64,000 bases of DNA from Clostridium sp. (GCF_022482905.1 NZ_JAKVOI010000001.1:865958-929957), one strand, 5' to 3'; shown: positions 1 to 9,507, counted from the stretch's first letter. The notes: generated from the letters alone by a model not told the origin. Translations and numbers: made by a program.

Positions 1-42
1 CCCATTATTACCTAATTACCTCTCTTTAATTTTACTGCAATT

Positions 43-80
43 AGCCGTAAAAATAGTATAATCAGCCGTAAAAAAGTATA
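43..80 (+). promoter_or_regulatory. Tandem direct repeat, probable activator site
   Basis: Two near-identical copies of AGCCGTAAAAA(T)AGTATA lie head to tail with a 21-bp period (43-60 and 64-80), ending 4 bp before a -35 hexamer. Direct repeats two helical turns apart just upstream of -35 are the usual layout for AraC-family activators. The repeat is seen; the AraC assignment is inference, and no such regulator is in the window. Confidence 0.55.
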
Positions 81-84
81 TCTA

Positions 85-113
85 TTGAATAGAGTTTTTA
101 TATGTGTTATATT
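85..113 (+). promoter_or_regulatory. Promoter of the ECF/ABC transporter operon
   Basis: TTGAAT (85-90), a 17-bp spacer and TATATT (108-113) form a sigma-A type promoter about 85 bp before the first gene. The weak -35 next to the direct repeat fits an activator-dependent promoter. Confidence 0.55.
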
Positions 114-199
114 ATGCCTGAACCTAACAATATTTTATCAAAATAGGAATTGTTTGTCAAAGTAAAACTATGAATTAATAATAATTGTGGGAGGTTGCC

Positions 200-808
200 A
201 TGAAAAAAAAGAATTATTCAAAAAAGAGTTTATCAGTTAAAGATCTAATTACTACTGGTATTTTTTCGGCATTACTATTTATTGCGATTATGATTGGAGG
301 AATACCATTTGCGACTAATCCTATTACAACATTTTATATGCCAGTTGGAGCTAGTTTGCTGGGAGGACCAATTTTTTTATTACTGGTGGCCAAAGTTCAA
401 AAACCAGGTTCTATAACTATTGCAGGAGTTTTATGTGGAATAATATTTTTTGCAACAGGAATGCATTGGGGCATGGATATAGGAATTGCAATAGGAGGAT
501 TTATTGGAGATATTATTGCTTCAAATAAGAAATATAAAAACATAAAAAATAATATTATTGCTTATAATTTCCTTTGCCTTGGGCTTACTGGAACTTATAT
601 TAGTTATTTTATTAATCCTGAAAAATGGTCAAGGTATATGTTGAATGGTGGAACGGATATCAATTACATAAATACTATGAACTCAGTTGCTCACAATTGG
701 ATGCTGATTGTGATAATACTAGGAACAATAGTGATAGCTACAATAAGCGGGCTTATTGGAAAAAAATTACTGAAAAAGCAATTTGAAAAGGCGGGAATTA
801 TCTCTTGA
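200..808 (+). CDS. ECF transporter substrate-binding S component, Trep_Strep (MptD-like) family
   Basis: A 202-residue hydrophobic protein with about five or six membrane segments, a basic N-terminus and a basic C-terminal tail. The sequence pattern (a GGIPFATNP loop, PVGASLLGGP, a GMHWGMD segment) is that of the Trep_Strep S-component family. S components bind the substrate in the membrane and dock on the T/ATPase module. The start is ATG 200 because GGGAGG sits 5 nt upstream; an in-frame TTG at 185 lies before that site and is rejected. The next gene overlaps it by 4 bp and encodes the T component. Substrate is unknown; the linked exporter-fold ABC pair suggests an iron, heme or metallophore-type ligand, by gene context only. 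Confidence 0.8.
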   Translation: MKKKNYSKKSLSVKDLITTGIFSALLFIAIMIGGIPFATNPITTFYMPVGASLLGGPIFLLLVAKVQKPGSITIAGVLCGIIFFATGMHWGMDIGIAIGGFIGDIIASNKKYKNIKNNIIAYNFLCLGLTGTYISYFINPEKWSRYMLNGGTDINYINTMNSVAHNWMLIVIILGTIVIATISGLIGKKLLKKQFEKAGIIS

Positions 809-1500
809 TTACAATTAAATTGGATATAAGAACAAAGTTAATAATGTTATTATTATGTATTTTATCCACGGCTTTTTTACCAGAATTAAAATATGAATTC
901 ATTTTGATTCTATTGCTATTTATTGTTGGCATTTTTTCTGGCGTGTTAAAGTATTCTGCAGAATTAACTATAGCATATTGTATTATATACGGATTTTCTA
1001 TTCTGAGTATTAATTATATCACCGGAAATTTAACTACTTCTTTTATTGCTTTTTTTGCATTATTAAATAAGGTTTATCCTTGTATAATGATGGCAGGGTT
1101 AATAATAAAAACTACAAAAGTAAGTGAATTTATTTCAGGTTTATATAAGATAAAAGTCCCCAGGAATATAATCATTCCTTTGGCAGTAATGATGAGATAT
1201 ATTCCAGTGATAGAAGAGGATAGAAGGTTTATAAAAGATGCAATGAAAATGAGAAATATTTCGCCATCCATCATAGGATTCATAAAGAAGCCTATGATGA
1301 ATATAGAGTGCATATATGTACCTTTATTGTTATCTGCGTCTAAAACAGCAGATGAGCTTACAATTGCGTGCGTTACACGAGGAATAGAAAATCCCAATCC
1401 AAGAACCTGCTTAGAGAATATAAGATTTCGATTATGTGATTTTATTGTTTTTCTTATATTCGTTTTATATCTAATTTTTTTGATTTTAAAAGGAAGGTAG
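805..1500 (+). CDS. ECF transporter transmembrane T component (EcfT/CbiQ family)
   Basis: A 231-residue membrane protein that couples ATP hydrolysis to the S component. It has several hydrophobic helices (roughly residues 10-90, 100-140 and a last helix at 210-229) and the cytoplasmic coupling segment typical of EcfT, including the DAMKMRNISPS stretch (Ala-Arg-Gly-like coupling motif region) and a second TRGIENPN region. The start is TTG 805, whose bases overlap the stop of the S-component gene, so the two are translationally coupled. It is followed after 4 nt by the ATPase gene, which completes an ECF module dedicated to this locus. Confidence 0.85.
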   Translation: MITIKLDIRTKLIMLLLCILSTAFLPELKYEFILILLLFIVGIFSGVLKYSAELTIAYCIIYGFSILSINYITGNLTTSFIAFFALLNKVYPCIMMAGLIIKTTKVSEFISGLYKIKVPRNIIIPLAVMMRYIPVIEEDRRFIKDAMKMRNISPSIIGFIKKPMMNIECIYVPLLLSASKTADELTIACVTRGIENPNPRTCLENIRFRLCDFIVFLIFVLYLIFLILKGR

Positions 1501-1504
1501 CTAT

Positions 1505-2947
1505 ATGATTCAGTTCAATAATGTAGGATTTACTTATAAAGATGCGAAGGATGAATGTATAAAAAGTTTAAATTTAACAATTAATGATGGAGAATGTGTA
1601 TTGATAACGGGGAAAAGTGGTTGTGGTAAAACAACAATAACACGTTTGATTAATGGCCTGATACCAAAATATTTTGATGGTAAATTGGATGGAAATGTTA
1701 TTATTGATGGAGTCGATTTAATGAATTTGCCCATATATAAAATATCTGAAAAGGTTGGATCAGTCTTTCAAAATCCTAGAACCCAGTTTTTTAATGTGGA
1801 CACAAATAGTGAAATTGCATTTGGAATGGAAAATCAAGGCATACAAAGAGAAATAATGGACGAAACTTTAATCAAAATATCAAATGAACTTAAAATTAAT
1901 GATTTACTAAAAAAAAATATTTTTTCATTATCTGGAGGACAAAAGCAAAAACTAGCTTTTGCCTCAGTTTATGCAATGAATCCAGATATCTATTTACTGG
2001 ACGAGCCATCTTCAAATTTAGATGTTAATGCTATTAATATTTTGAAAAACAATATTTTATTGTTAAAAAAGAAGAAAAAGACAATCATTATTGTAGAGCA
2101 TAGACTTTATTATCTAAGGAATATAGTGGATAGAATTTTGTATTTTGATCAGGGAAAATTAAAAAAAGAATTTACCTCAGAAGAGTTTAAAAATTTAGAT
2201 AAATTGGAATGTAAAAAGTTAGGATTAAGAAATGTAAAATTAAATGTTGAAAGTATTATAAAAACAAATGAAAGAAATATGACAAATTCTCATACTTTAA
2301 GGGTAAGAGATTTTTTTATAGGATATGGGAAAAAATGTATATTATCAAATATCAATATAAATGCTGGTAGGGGTGAAATTATTGCAATTGTTGGAAACAA
2401 TGGAGTTGGGAAAACCACCTTTGTTCGGACCATTTGCGGTCTTATCCATGAAATAAGTGGAAGTATCTATTGGAATAATAAAAAATTGTCATGTAAAGAG
2501 AGGTTAAATATATCTTATATGGTACTGCAAGATGTAAATTATCAGCTATTTGCCGATAGTGTTGAAAATGAGTGCGTATTGGGAATTGACAATCCAAATA
2601 TGAAGTTAGTAGAGGAAACATTGAAAAGCCTGGATATTTATGATTATAAAGAAGTTCACCCAAATATTCTTTCAGGAGGGCAAAAACAAAGAACGGCTGT
2701 TGCAGTTAGTATATTATGCAATAAAGATTTGCTAGTATTTGATGAGCCAAGTAGCGGCTTGGATTATGATGGAATGAATGATATATCAAACGTTGTTAAA
2801 AAACTGTCTGATAAGGGAAAATTAATTTTTATTGTTACTCATGATTTTGAACTTATTTCACAAATTTGCAGCCGCATTTTGTATTTTGACAAGGAGGGAA
2901 TACATAATGAGATAAAGGAAGATTTTTTTAGAAAAAGTATTATTTAA
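1505..2947 (+). CDS. ECF transporter fused ATP-binding protein (A and A' in one chain)
   Basis: A 480-residue protein with two ABC ATPase domains in tandem. Domain 1 (about 1-230) has Walker A GKSGCGKTT, signature LSGGQKQK and Walker B LLDEPSSNLD. Domain 2 (about 260-475) has Walker A GNNGVGKTT, signature LSGGQKQR and Walker B LVFDEPSSGLD. Canonical ECF modules use separate EcfA and EcfA' chains; fused forms are common in dedicated group I systems. The ATG at 1505 follows an AGGAAGG site. S, T and A genes are contiguous, so this is a self-contained ECF importer. Confidence 0.9.
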   Translation: MIQFNNVGFTYKDAKDECIKSLNLTINDGECVLITGKSGCGKTTITRLINGLIPKYFDGKLDGNVIIDGVDLMNLPIYKISEKVGSVFQNPRTQFFNVDTNSEIAFGMENQGIQREIMDETLIKISNELKINDLLKKNIFSLSGGQKQKLAFASVYAMNPDIYLLDEPSSNLDVNAINILKNNILLLKKKKKTIIIVEHRLYYLRNIVDRILYFDQGKLKKEFTSEEFKNLDKLECKKLGLRNVKLNVESIIKTNERNMTNSHTLRVRDFFIGYGKKCILSNININAGRGEIIAIVGNNGVGKTTFVRTICGLIHEISGSIYWNNKKLSCKERLNISYMVLQDVNYQLFADSVENECVLGIDNPNMKLVEETLKSLDIYDYKEVHPNILSGGQKQRTAVAVSILCNKDLLVFDEPSSGLDYDGMNDISNVVKKLSDKGKLIFIVTHDFELISQICSRILYFDKEGIHNEIKEDFFRKSII

Positions 2948-2963
2948 AAAGGAAGGTGTTTTG

Positions 2964-4718
2964 GTGGAGAGACAGATAGAGAAGATAAGAGCACTGTTGC
3001 AGTGGGCGGGTAAAGATAAATACTATCTTTATTTATCAATTTTAACAGCCTTTATAAGTGGGTTGTGTACTATGATACCATATTATGCTATATATAAACT
3101 TATTGATGAAGCTTATTCAGGATTATATACTAAAGAAAAAATTTTAAGTTTGGCACTTATTGTTGTTGTAGGAGTAATAATAAGATTTTTATTATTCGGA
3201 ATGTCTGGAGCTTTATCTCATAAAGGGGCATATAATACTTTATACAAAGTTCGCTGCTTAGTTATTGAACATATGGCAAAAGTTCCTTTAGGTAGGTTAA
3301 GTGAAAGGAATACAGGACAAATAAAAACTGTATTGAATGAAGATATTGAAAAACTAGAATTGTTTCTGGCTCATCATTTGCCTGAGTTAGTATATTATAC
3401 TTGTGGGCCAATTGCGGTATTTATTTATCTTTGCAAAGTTAATATTATATTGGCCATTATTTCATTAATTCCTTTTATAATTGCAATTTTAATAATAGTA
3501 AACATGTTTAAAAAATCAGAGAATAAAATGAAGGAGGCTAATTTGTCCATAGCTAATCTAAATGCAGTAATGATAGAGTATATCAATGGAATGAAATTAA
3601 TTAAAGCATATAAAATGGGATCATCTTCTTTTAAGAAATTTTCAGATGCAGTTAATAATGAAAATAAAATATGGAATGAGATATCAAGAAAGATGGGACC
3701 GTCATATGCAGCTTATGTAGTTATTGTTGAGTGTGGAATCCTATTAATGGTTCCTATAGGAGGCTATCTATTTTTAAAGGGAAGTATTTCAGCAAGTGTA
3801 TTTCTGTTGTTTGTGTTTATAGGCTCATTATATTTAAGTGAATTAAGACCGCTTCAGGAGTTAGCAACAAATTTTGCAGCTGTTTTGAATGCAGTGTCAA
3901 AAGTAAGGAAAATTTTAAGTACTGAAGTTTATAAAGCAGGAGTAGAATTCCCACAAAAACATGACATAGTATTAAACGATGTGTACTTTTCATATGACGG
4001 ACATAGGGATATACTCAAAAAGTGCAATTTGAAAATAAACGATAAAGAGAAAATAGCATTGGTTGGTAAATCAGGTGCAGGAAAGAGTACAATAATCGAA
4101 TTGATTTCCAGATTTTATGATGTAGATAAAGGAAGTATAAAAATAGCTGGAATTAATGTGAAGGATATAGATTATGAACAACTTCTCGATAATACTGGAA
4201 TTGTTTTTCAAAAATCTTTCTTGACAAGAGATAGTATTTTAGAAAATATAAAAATGGGATTGGATGCTACTTTAGAAGATGTTAGAGAAGCAGCAAGAAA
4301 AGCCCAAATTGATGAATTAATAATGAGCCTGCCCGAGCAATATAATACGAATATGGGTAACTATGGAACAAGATTTTCTGGTGGAGAAAAACAGAGAATT
4401 GCCATTGCAAGGGCAATATTGAAAAATCCACCTATACTAATTTTAGATGAAGCCACATCAGCAGCTGATCCAGAAAACCAATTTGAAATTGATAAGGCAA
4501 TAAAAAATTTATGTACAGATAAAACGGTTATAATTGTAGCACATAGATTAGGAATTGTTAGAATGTGCAATAAAGTTGCAGTAGTAGAAAATAATACTAT
4601 TTCCTTTGTTGGAACGCATGAAGAAGCTTTGATTAAAAATAAATATTATAGTAAAACTTGGTCAGACTATAATAAATCTAGAACCATATCGTATGAAATG
4701 GGGATGAGATATGAATGA
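2964..4718 (+). CDS. ABC transporter, fused permease/ATPase half-transporter (first of a pair)
   Basis: A 584-residue exporter-fold protein: six-helix membrane domain (about 15-320) followed by an ATPase domain with Walker A GKSGAGKST, signature FSGGEKQR and Walker B ILILDEATSAADPE. It would pair with the next gene product as a heterodimer. Exporter-fold pairs beside ECF genes resemble the YbtP/YbtQ and IrtA/IrtB siderophore importers, so import cannot be excluded. GTG 2964 has 7 nt to GGAAGG; TTG 2961 is also possible. The gene ends overlapping the next ATG by 4 bp. Direction of transport and substrate are not determined by the sequence. Confidence 0.85.
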   Translation: MERQIEKIRALLQWAGKDKYYLYLSILTAFISGLCTMIPYYAIYKLIDEAYSGLYTKEKILSLALIVVVGVIIRFLLFGMSGALSHKGAYNTLYKVRCLVIEHMAKVPLGRLSERNTGQIKTVLNEDIEKLELFLAHHLPELVYYTCGPIAVFIYLCKVNIILAIISLIPFIIAILIIVNMFKKSENKMKEANLSIANLNAVMIEYINGMKLIKAYKMGSSSFKKFSDAVNNENKIWNEISRKMGPSYAAYVVIVECGILLMVPIGGYLFLKGSISASVFLLFVFIGSLYLSELRPLQELATNFAAVLNAVSKVRKILSTEVYKAGVEFPQKHDIVLNDVYFSYDGHRDILKKCNLKINDKEKIALVGKSGAGKSTIIELISRFYDVDKGSIKIAGINVKDIDYEQLLDNTGIVFQKSFLTRDSILENIKMGLDATLEDVREAARKAQIDELIMSLPEQYNTNMGNYGTRFSGGEKQRIAIARAILKNPPILILDEATSAADPENQFEIDKAIKNLCTDKTVIIVAHRLGIVRMCNKVAVVENNTISFVGTHEEALIKNKYYSKTWSDYNKSRTISYEMGMRYE

Positions 4719-6421
4719 ATAGAAAGAATATCATGAAAAAAAATAAATCATTTAAAGTATCTATTTTCTGTACTATTATAGAAGGAATATTGTCAAGTTT
4801 CAATGGTATGATTATTTATTTTATTTTAAGATTATTGTGGAATAAAGAACTTGACAATTTGAAATTAGTACAATATACGTTGTTTTTAACTGCCATTTTT
4901 ATTTTAAGGTTGATTATATATAGTTATGGATATATACAAGGACAAATAGGTGGAGCTGAAATTAGCAAAAAAATTCGATTGTTTTTAGGAGATAAGTTAA
5001 GGAAGATTCCTATTCCTAGATTCTCAAAATCTCAAACAGGATGTTATATAAATGCCGTAACATTTAATGTAAATGATTATGAAAATATTCTAACACACAA
5101 GACAGGAGAATTAGTTAAAAATATTACATTAGTTATTATGCTGACAATATTTGTTTGCTATCTCAATTTTACTTCAGGAATAATTTTATTTGCCGTTGGC
5201 ATACTTATTATTCCAACTTTGTATATTTCTATAAGCAAAGTGAGAAAGTACGGAAATGAAAAAAGTGAAATTTCATCTCAAAATGTAAGTTCCATAATAG
5301 AATATATTGCCGGTATTCAAACGTTTAGAGCTTATAAAATGGGCGGTGTTAAACATGAAAAATTGACTCAAATAATGAAAAAATTTAGTGATATCAGTTA
5401 TATTTATGAATTGAAAATCATACCCGTAGGTGTTATTTACAATATAATATCCGGATTGTCTATGCCCGTTATTATTTGGATTGTTGGTAAACAGTGGATT
5501 TTGGGAAATATAGATACTGTATCCTATTTGACTGTCAGTATGTTGCCTTTGTTTTTAGTGAAATTATTAGGGACAATATTTGTAAACTTTACAAGTTATA
5601 AGAACCTGCTTATTTCTAAAAATAAAATAAAAAAATTGATTGAAGAAAAAGAGGAATTACAAAGTGATGAGGACTTTAAACCTAAAAATAATAACATAGA
5701 GTTTGAGAATGTCTCTTTTTATTATGATGAAGAAGAACCATTGTTTTGTAATTTGAATTTAGAAATAGGAAGTGACAAATTTACTGCTATTATAGGAGAT
5801 TCTGGTTCGGGAAAGTCGACAATAATAAATCTAATAGCAAAATATTATGAACCTCAGTTAGGAAAAATAAAAATAGGGGGAATTGCTATTAATAAAATAG
5901 GTGCTGATAAAATATTATCTTATATTTCTATGGTGGATCAGGATGTTTTCCTTTTTGATGATACTATAATAAACAATATTAGATATGCGAATCAAGGTGC
6001 AAGTATAGAAGAGGTTAAAATGGCTTGTAAAGCTGCACAATGTGATGATTTTATAAGAAATTTACCTCAAGGATACGAAACTAGAATAGGAGAAAATGGT
6101 AATTTTCTTTCTGGTGGAGAACGACAAAGATTATCTATTGCTAGAGCCATACTTAAAAATTCTTCAATGTTGTTATTGGATGAAGCTACATCCAATCTAG
6201 ATGTAGAGAATGAATTGAAAGTAAAATCGGCAATACGAAATTTGTTGAGCAGTAAAAAAACTGTAGTGATGATAGCACATTCATTATCTGTAATTAAACA
6301 AGCTGATTTGATAATTATACTGTCCAGAGGCAAGGTGATTGCACAGGGAACTCATGAACAGCTTATGAAACAGAGCAAAAAATATATATCTATGTTGGAG
6401 GCGGAGTGTGGAATATCATAA
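4715..6421 (+). CDS. ABC transporter, fused permease/ATPase half-transporter (second of a pair)
   Basis: A 568-residue exporter-fold half-transporter with a membrane domain (about 10-310) and an ATPase domain with Walker A GDSGSGKST, signature LSGGERQR and Walker B LLLDEATSNLD. It starts on ATG 4715, overlapping the stop of its partner, which implies balanced production of a heterodimer. With the ECF module and the trailing hydrolase it forms one six-gene operon. The gene content recalls the streptococcal heme-uptake locus part that combines an ECF system with an ABC pair; that comparison is from memory and is only suggestive. Confidence 0.85.
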   Translation: MNRKNIMKKNKSFKVSIFCTIIEGILSSFNGMIIYFILRLLWNKELDNLKLVQYTLFLTAIFILRLIIYSYGYIQGQIGGAEISKKIRLFLGDKLRKIPIPRFSKSQTGCYINAVTFNVNDYENILTHKTGELVKNITLVIMLTIFVCYLNFTSGIILFAVGILIIPTLYISISKVRKYGNEKSEISSQNVSSIIEYIAGIQTFRAYKMGGVKHEKLTQIMKKFSDISYIYELKIIPVGVIYNIISGLSMPVIIWIVGKQWILGNIDTVSYLTVSMLPLFLVKLLGTIFVNFTSYKNLLISKNKIKKLIEEKEELQSDEDFKPKNNNIEFENVSFYYDEEEPLFCNLNLEIGSDKFTAIIGDSGSGKSTIINLIAKYYEPQLGKIKIGGIAINKIGADKILSYISMVDQDVFLFDDTIINNIRYANQGASIEEVKMACKAAQCDDFIRNLPQGYETRIGENGNFLSGGERQRLSIARAILKNSSMLLLDEATSNLDVENELKVKSAIRNLLSSKKTVVMIAHSLSVIKQADLIIILSRGKVIAQGTHEQLMKQSKKYISMLEAECGIS

Positions 6422-6450
6422 GTGAATTAATTAGTTAGGATAATATTGTT

Positions 6451-7251
6451 ATGAAAATAAAAATAATAAATTTAAAAATAGGAATTACAGAATTTTATTT
6501 TGAGAAAAGTACACAGAATTTTATAAAAGGAGAAATATTGTTGGTTCATGGGGCAAATCATGGAGCCTGGTGTTGGAAAAATTTTATGAATAGATTTTCG
6601 GAAGAAGGCTATAATGTGTATGCGCTAAACTTGTTTAATCATGGTAGAAGTGAAAAAAAGAAATTTATAACAATGTCCATGTATAAAGAACAGTTAAATG
6701 AATTTATTCAAGCTATGAAGATAAATCCGATTATAATAGCACATTCAACTGGTGGCATGATTGCTCAGATGTTAATTGATGCATATCCCGATATATACAA
6801 ATATTGTATTCTCATGTCATCTGTTTCGCCAAATGGAATGAAAAATGATTTTAAAATAACCAAGATGTGCTATTTTAAAGAAACTATCAGGTTAGTAATG
6901 TTTAACTATAAACTATCAAAACAATTTCCGTATAAGCTGTTTTTTTATTCTGATATAGGTAAAAACTTCATGGAATTATATATACCTGAACCAATATTGA
7001 TTTGTTTTGAAACATTTGAAAAGTTTTGTTATAAAAGAAAGAAAAGAATTATGATAATAGGTTCTAAACTAGATAAAATAATATCTTATAAAACGTGTAT
7101 TAAAACTTCCCAATATTATGATTCAGAATGTATAATATTAAATCATATAGGCCATGATATGATGCTTGATAGAGGTTGGGAATATGTTGCTGAAAAAATT
7201 ATATCTTATCTAGAGCATATTTCTGAAGAGAGTTATCCAAAATCGAACTGA
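6451..7251 (+). CDS. Alpha/beta hydrolase
   Basis: A 266-residue cytosolic alpha/beta hydrolase. It has the oxyanion-side HGANHGAWCWKNF motif (about 31-43), the nucleophile elbow AHSTGG (Ser near 100) and a late GHDMML segment supplying the catalytic His. It follows the transporter genes by 29 bp without a terminator, so it is probably the last gene of the operon. A hydrolase here could open an imported ester or lactone ligand, as esterases do for siderophores; this is inference. The ribosome binding site is weak (TAGGATAA), so the start is less certain than for the genes before it. Confidence 0.75.
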   Translation: MKIKIINLKIGITEFYFEKSTQNFIKGEILLVHGANHGAWCWKNFMNRFSEEGYNVYALNLFNHGRSEKKKFITMSMYKEQLNEFIQAMKINPIIIAHSTGGMIAQMLIDAYPDIYKYCILMSSVSPNGMKNDFKITKMCYFKETIRLVMFNYKLSKQFPYKLFFYSDIGKNFMELYIPEPILICFETFEKFCYKRKKRIMIIGSKLDKIISYKTCIKTSQYYDSECIILNHIGHDMMLDRGWEYVAEKIISYLEHISEESYPKSN

Positions 7252-7305
7252 TATTCTTTAAGATGCCAGCTAGAACTGCAAGAAAATACATGATTATATT
7301 TTGTA

Positions 7306-7314
7306 TGATATAAT
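7306..7314 (+). promoter_or_regulatory. Extended -10 promoter for the bPH2 pair
   Basis: TGATATAAT is a consensus extended -10 about 30 bp before the first possible start. No good -35 is visible, which extended -10 promoters tolerate. Confidence 0.5.
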
Positions 7315-7344
7315 ACAGAGGTAAGATGTATTCAGTAAATAAGG

Positions 7345-7851
7345 ATGAAAGGCTTGTGTGGAAATATGAACTATGAAAGTATTGACAGGAATGCTGTAAA
7401 AAGCTGGATTATCGGGAGAACCATAACTGGTATCATAATTTTTGCCATATATGTACTGATAAAAAATTTACTTGTAATACCACAGTTTGATTATATACCT
7501 ATAGTCAATTATCTGATGGACGGACTGGAATTCATCATAATTTTGTTTTTCGTCCTGTACAGCTTTTTCTGGCCGTTTTTAGAGTACAAGCAGTGGAAAT
7601 ATACTATTTCCGAAGATAAAATAGAGCTGATAAAAGGGATTATATTTAGAAAGAAGATAATAATTCCTATTTCGAGAATCCAAAATTTAAAAATAGAACA
7701 GGGGCCTATTCAGAGAATTTATAGGATAAGTTCTATAAATATCATAACTGCCGGCGGCTGTCATGAAATACCAGCAATACCGGATGAACAGGCAGAAATG
7801 ACTTCAGAAAGGCTCAGAAGAATTATAGAAATGGGAGAAAAGAATGCATAA
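7345..7851 (+). CDS. bPH2-domain membrane protein, YdbS-like
   Basis: A protein of up to 168 residues with two membrane helices (about 20-45 and 55-80) followed by a bacterial PH domain (bPH2/DUF304). The domain core YTISEDKIELIKGIIFRKKIIIPISRIQN is split here as YTISEDKIEL and IPISRIQNLKIEQGP. In Bacillus the homologous YdbS/YdbT pair is a membrane complex linked to resistance to linear bacteriocins; here that role is inference. The start is ambiguous (ATG 7345, or ATG 7366) because no clear ribosome site separates them. It overlaps the next gene by 8 bp, so the two proteins are probably made together. Confidence 0.75.
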   Translation: MKGLCGNMNYESIDRNAVKSWIIGRTITGIIIFAIYVLIKNLLVIPQFDYIPIVNYLMDGLEFIIILFFVLYSFFWPFLEYKQWKYTISEDKIELIKGIIFRKKIIIPISRIQNLKIEQGPIQRIYRISSINIITAGGCHEIPAIPDEQAEMTSERLRRIIEMGEKNA

Positions 7852-9235
7852 TTTGGAACGAAACCACATTCTAGGATTATTTTATGATATGGGGAGATTT
7901 ATTAAAGAATCAATAGGAATTATAGTGGCAATAGGTTTTCTGGTTAACAAGATAGGGCTTGACAGGTCCATAGTTATAGCTGTTGCTTTATTCATCATGA
8001 TTGTTCTATATGAATTTTTAAGGTGGAGAAAAAATTTTTTTATAGTAATGCAAAACTCCATATATCATCAGGAGGGAATATTGAATATAAAAAAGGTTGA
8101 GATTCCCTTTGAAAGAATCAATACAATAGATATTTCCCAGAGACTTATAGAAAGAATTTTCAAGGTTGCTACCATTAAAATTGACACTGGAAATGTTGAA
8201 AATAGAGGCAGTGAACTCAAATTCACCTTGAAAAAGTCCAGGGCTCAGGAACTGAAGAATATCTTGTTGAAAAAGGAAATTTACAGTGATGTAAAAAAAG
8301 ATGCATATATTATAAAACCAGGGGAACTTATTGTCTATTCTCTTATTTCAAATTCAGTATTCAAGGGAATTGGAATGTTGTTTGTTGTACAGCAGTTTTT
8401 TGATCAGTATTTAAAAGATTTCATTCATATAGATACTTCACTTTATATAAATGAATTTCAAAAGGAAGATATCTACCATGCTGTATATACTGCAGCGCTT
8501 ATAGTATTGGGATTGATATTTATCAGCATAATTTTATCTATAATATATGTTTTCCTTAAATATTATGATTTCAAAATGTGGGTGGATAAGGATAAATTAC
8601 ATGTGGGATACGGGGCCATAAGCAGAAAAGATTATAGTTTTGACCGAAAAAAAATAAAGGGAATACATATAAAGCAGAGTGTTCTCATGCAGCTTTTCGG
8701 TTTTTTTACTATGGAAATTGAGAGCATTGGATATGGGGATGAAAAAGGTGAAAAAGCTATATTATATCCTATATGCAGCAGCTCTTTAAAAGATGAAATC
8801 ATTGAAAGTTTGCTTGGAGAATTCAAGTATGTGGGAGATATTTCAAGGCCGGAGAAAAAAGCTTGTTACAGGTTCTTTTATAAAAAGCTTGTTTTTTGGT
8901 TTATCATAGCTGTAATATGCTTTTTTATAAAGCCTGAAATTGTAATATTTACTCTGGCAATATTAGTATTTTTAATGTTTATGGGATATCTTGAGTATAG
9001 AAATACTGCATTTGGGATTTATGGAAACCTTGTGTATATGTGTTATTCGGGCTTCAATAAAACACAGTCCATATTGAAAATGGAGGCCGTTCAATCAATT
9101 AGTTTATCTTATACATATTTTCAGCACAGAGAAGGACTGTGCAATTACAGTATCCTCCTATACAGTTCAAGTGCGGGAAAAATTTTAAGCGTAAGGAACT
9201 TGAGGGATGATATCATAGGTGAATCTTTTAAGTAG
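7844..9235 (+). CDS. bPH2-domain membrane protein with repeated modules, YdbT-like
   Basis: A 463-residue membrane protein with repeated units of two hydrophobic helices followed by a bPH2 domain. The first PH unit (about 60-140) carries VEIPFERINTIDISQ, the second (about 240-330) YSFDRKKIKGIHIKQS, and the third (about 385-463) ILKMEAVQSISLS. Helix pairs lie near 20-50, 160-230 and 340-375. This is the domain pattern of YdbT, the larger partner of YdbS, whose gene overlaps it upstream. ATG 7844 fits the overlap. The next 140 bp hold only a gene remnant. Confidence 0.8.
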   Translation: MHNLERNHILGLFYDMGRFIKESIGIIVAIGFLVNKIGLDRSIVIAVALFIMIVLYEFLRWRKNFFIVMQNSIYHQEGILNIKKVEIPFERINTIDISQRLIERIFKVATIKIDTGNVENRGSELKFTLKKSRAQELKNILLKKEIYSDVKKDAYIIKPGELIVYSLISNSVFKGIGMLFVVQQFFDQYLKDFIHIDTSLYINEFQKEDIYHAVYTAALIVLGLIFISIILSIIYVFLKYYDFKMWVDKDKLHVGYGAISRKDYSFDRKKIKGIHIKQSVLMQLFGFFTMEIESIGYGDEKGEKAILYPICSSSLKDEIIESLLGEFKYVGDISRPEKKACYRFFYKKLVFWFIIAVICFFIKPEIVIFTLAILVFLMFMGYLEYRNTAFGIYGNLVYMCYSGFNKTQSILKMEAVQSISLSYTYFQHREGLCNYSILLYSSSAGKILSVRNLRDDIIGESFK

Positions 9236-9259
9236 CATTATGAGAAAGGTGGAACTGAG

Positions 9260-9376
9260 TTGAGTGAATGCATAAGGAATCAACTTCTAAAATTGTCAGA
9301 TAAAAAATATCAGATCTTTCAAAGTAAATTGAGTCCTGGTGTTGTCAATATACTTGGTGTACGAATTCCACTTTAA
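9260..9376 (+). pseudogene. N-terminal remnant of an AlkD-family DNA alkylation repair gene
   Basis: A TTG start with an AAAGGTGG site opens 38 codons reading LSECIRNQLLKLSDKKYQ, then IFQSKLSPGVVNILGVRIPL and a stop. The final phrase (KL-P---ILGVR-P) is the conserved N-terminal signature of DNA alkylation repair (AlkD-like HEAT-repeat) glycosylases, which are normally about 230 residues. Nothing after the stop continues the family in any frame I could read. It is best read as a decayed gene whose first 15 percent survives. Confidence 0.6.
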
Positions 9377-9507
9377 GATTCTAAAAATATAAATTATTGT
9401 TTTTACATAATTGACAAATTTAAAATAAGTGTATTAAGAATAAACCTTTATCATTTTAGTAAGAATATATATATGCTGAAATATGATGAAAAGGAGTTTT
9501 TATAATT

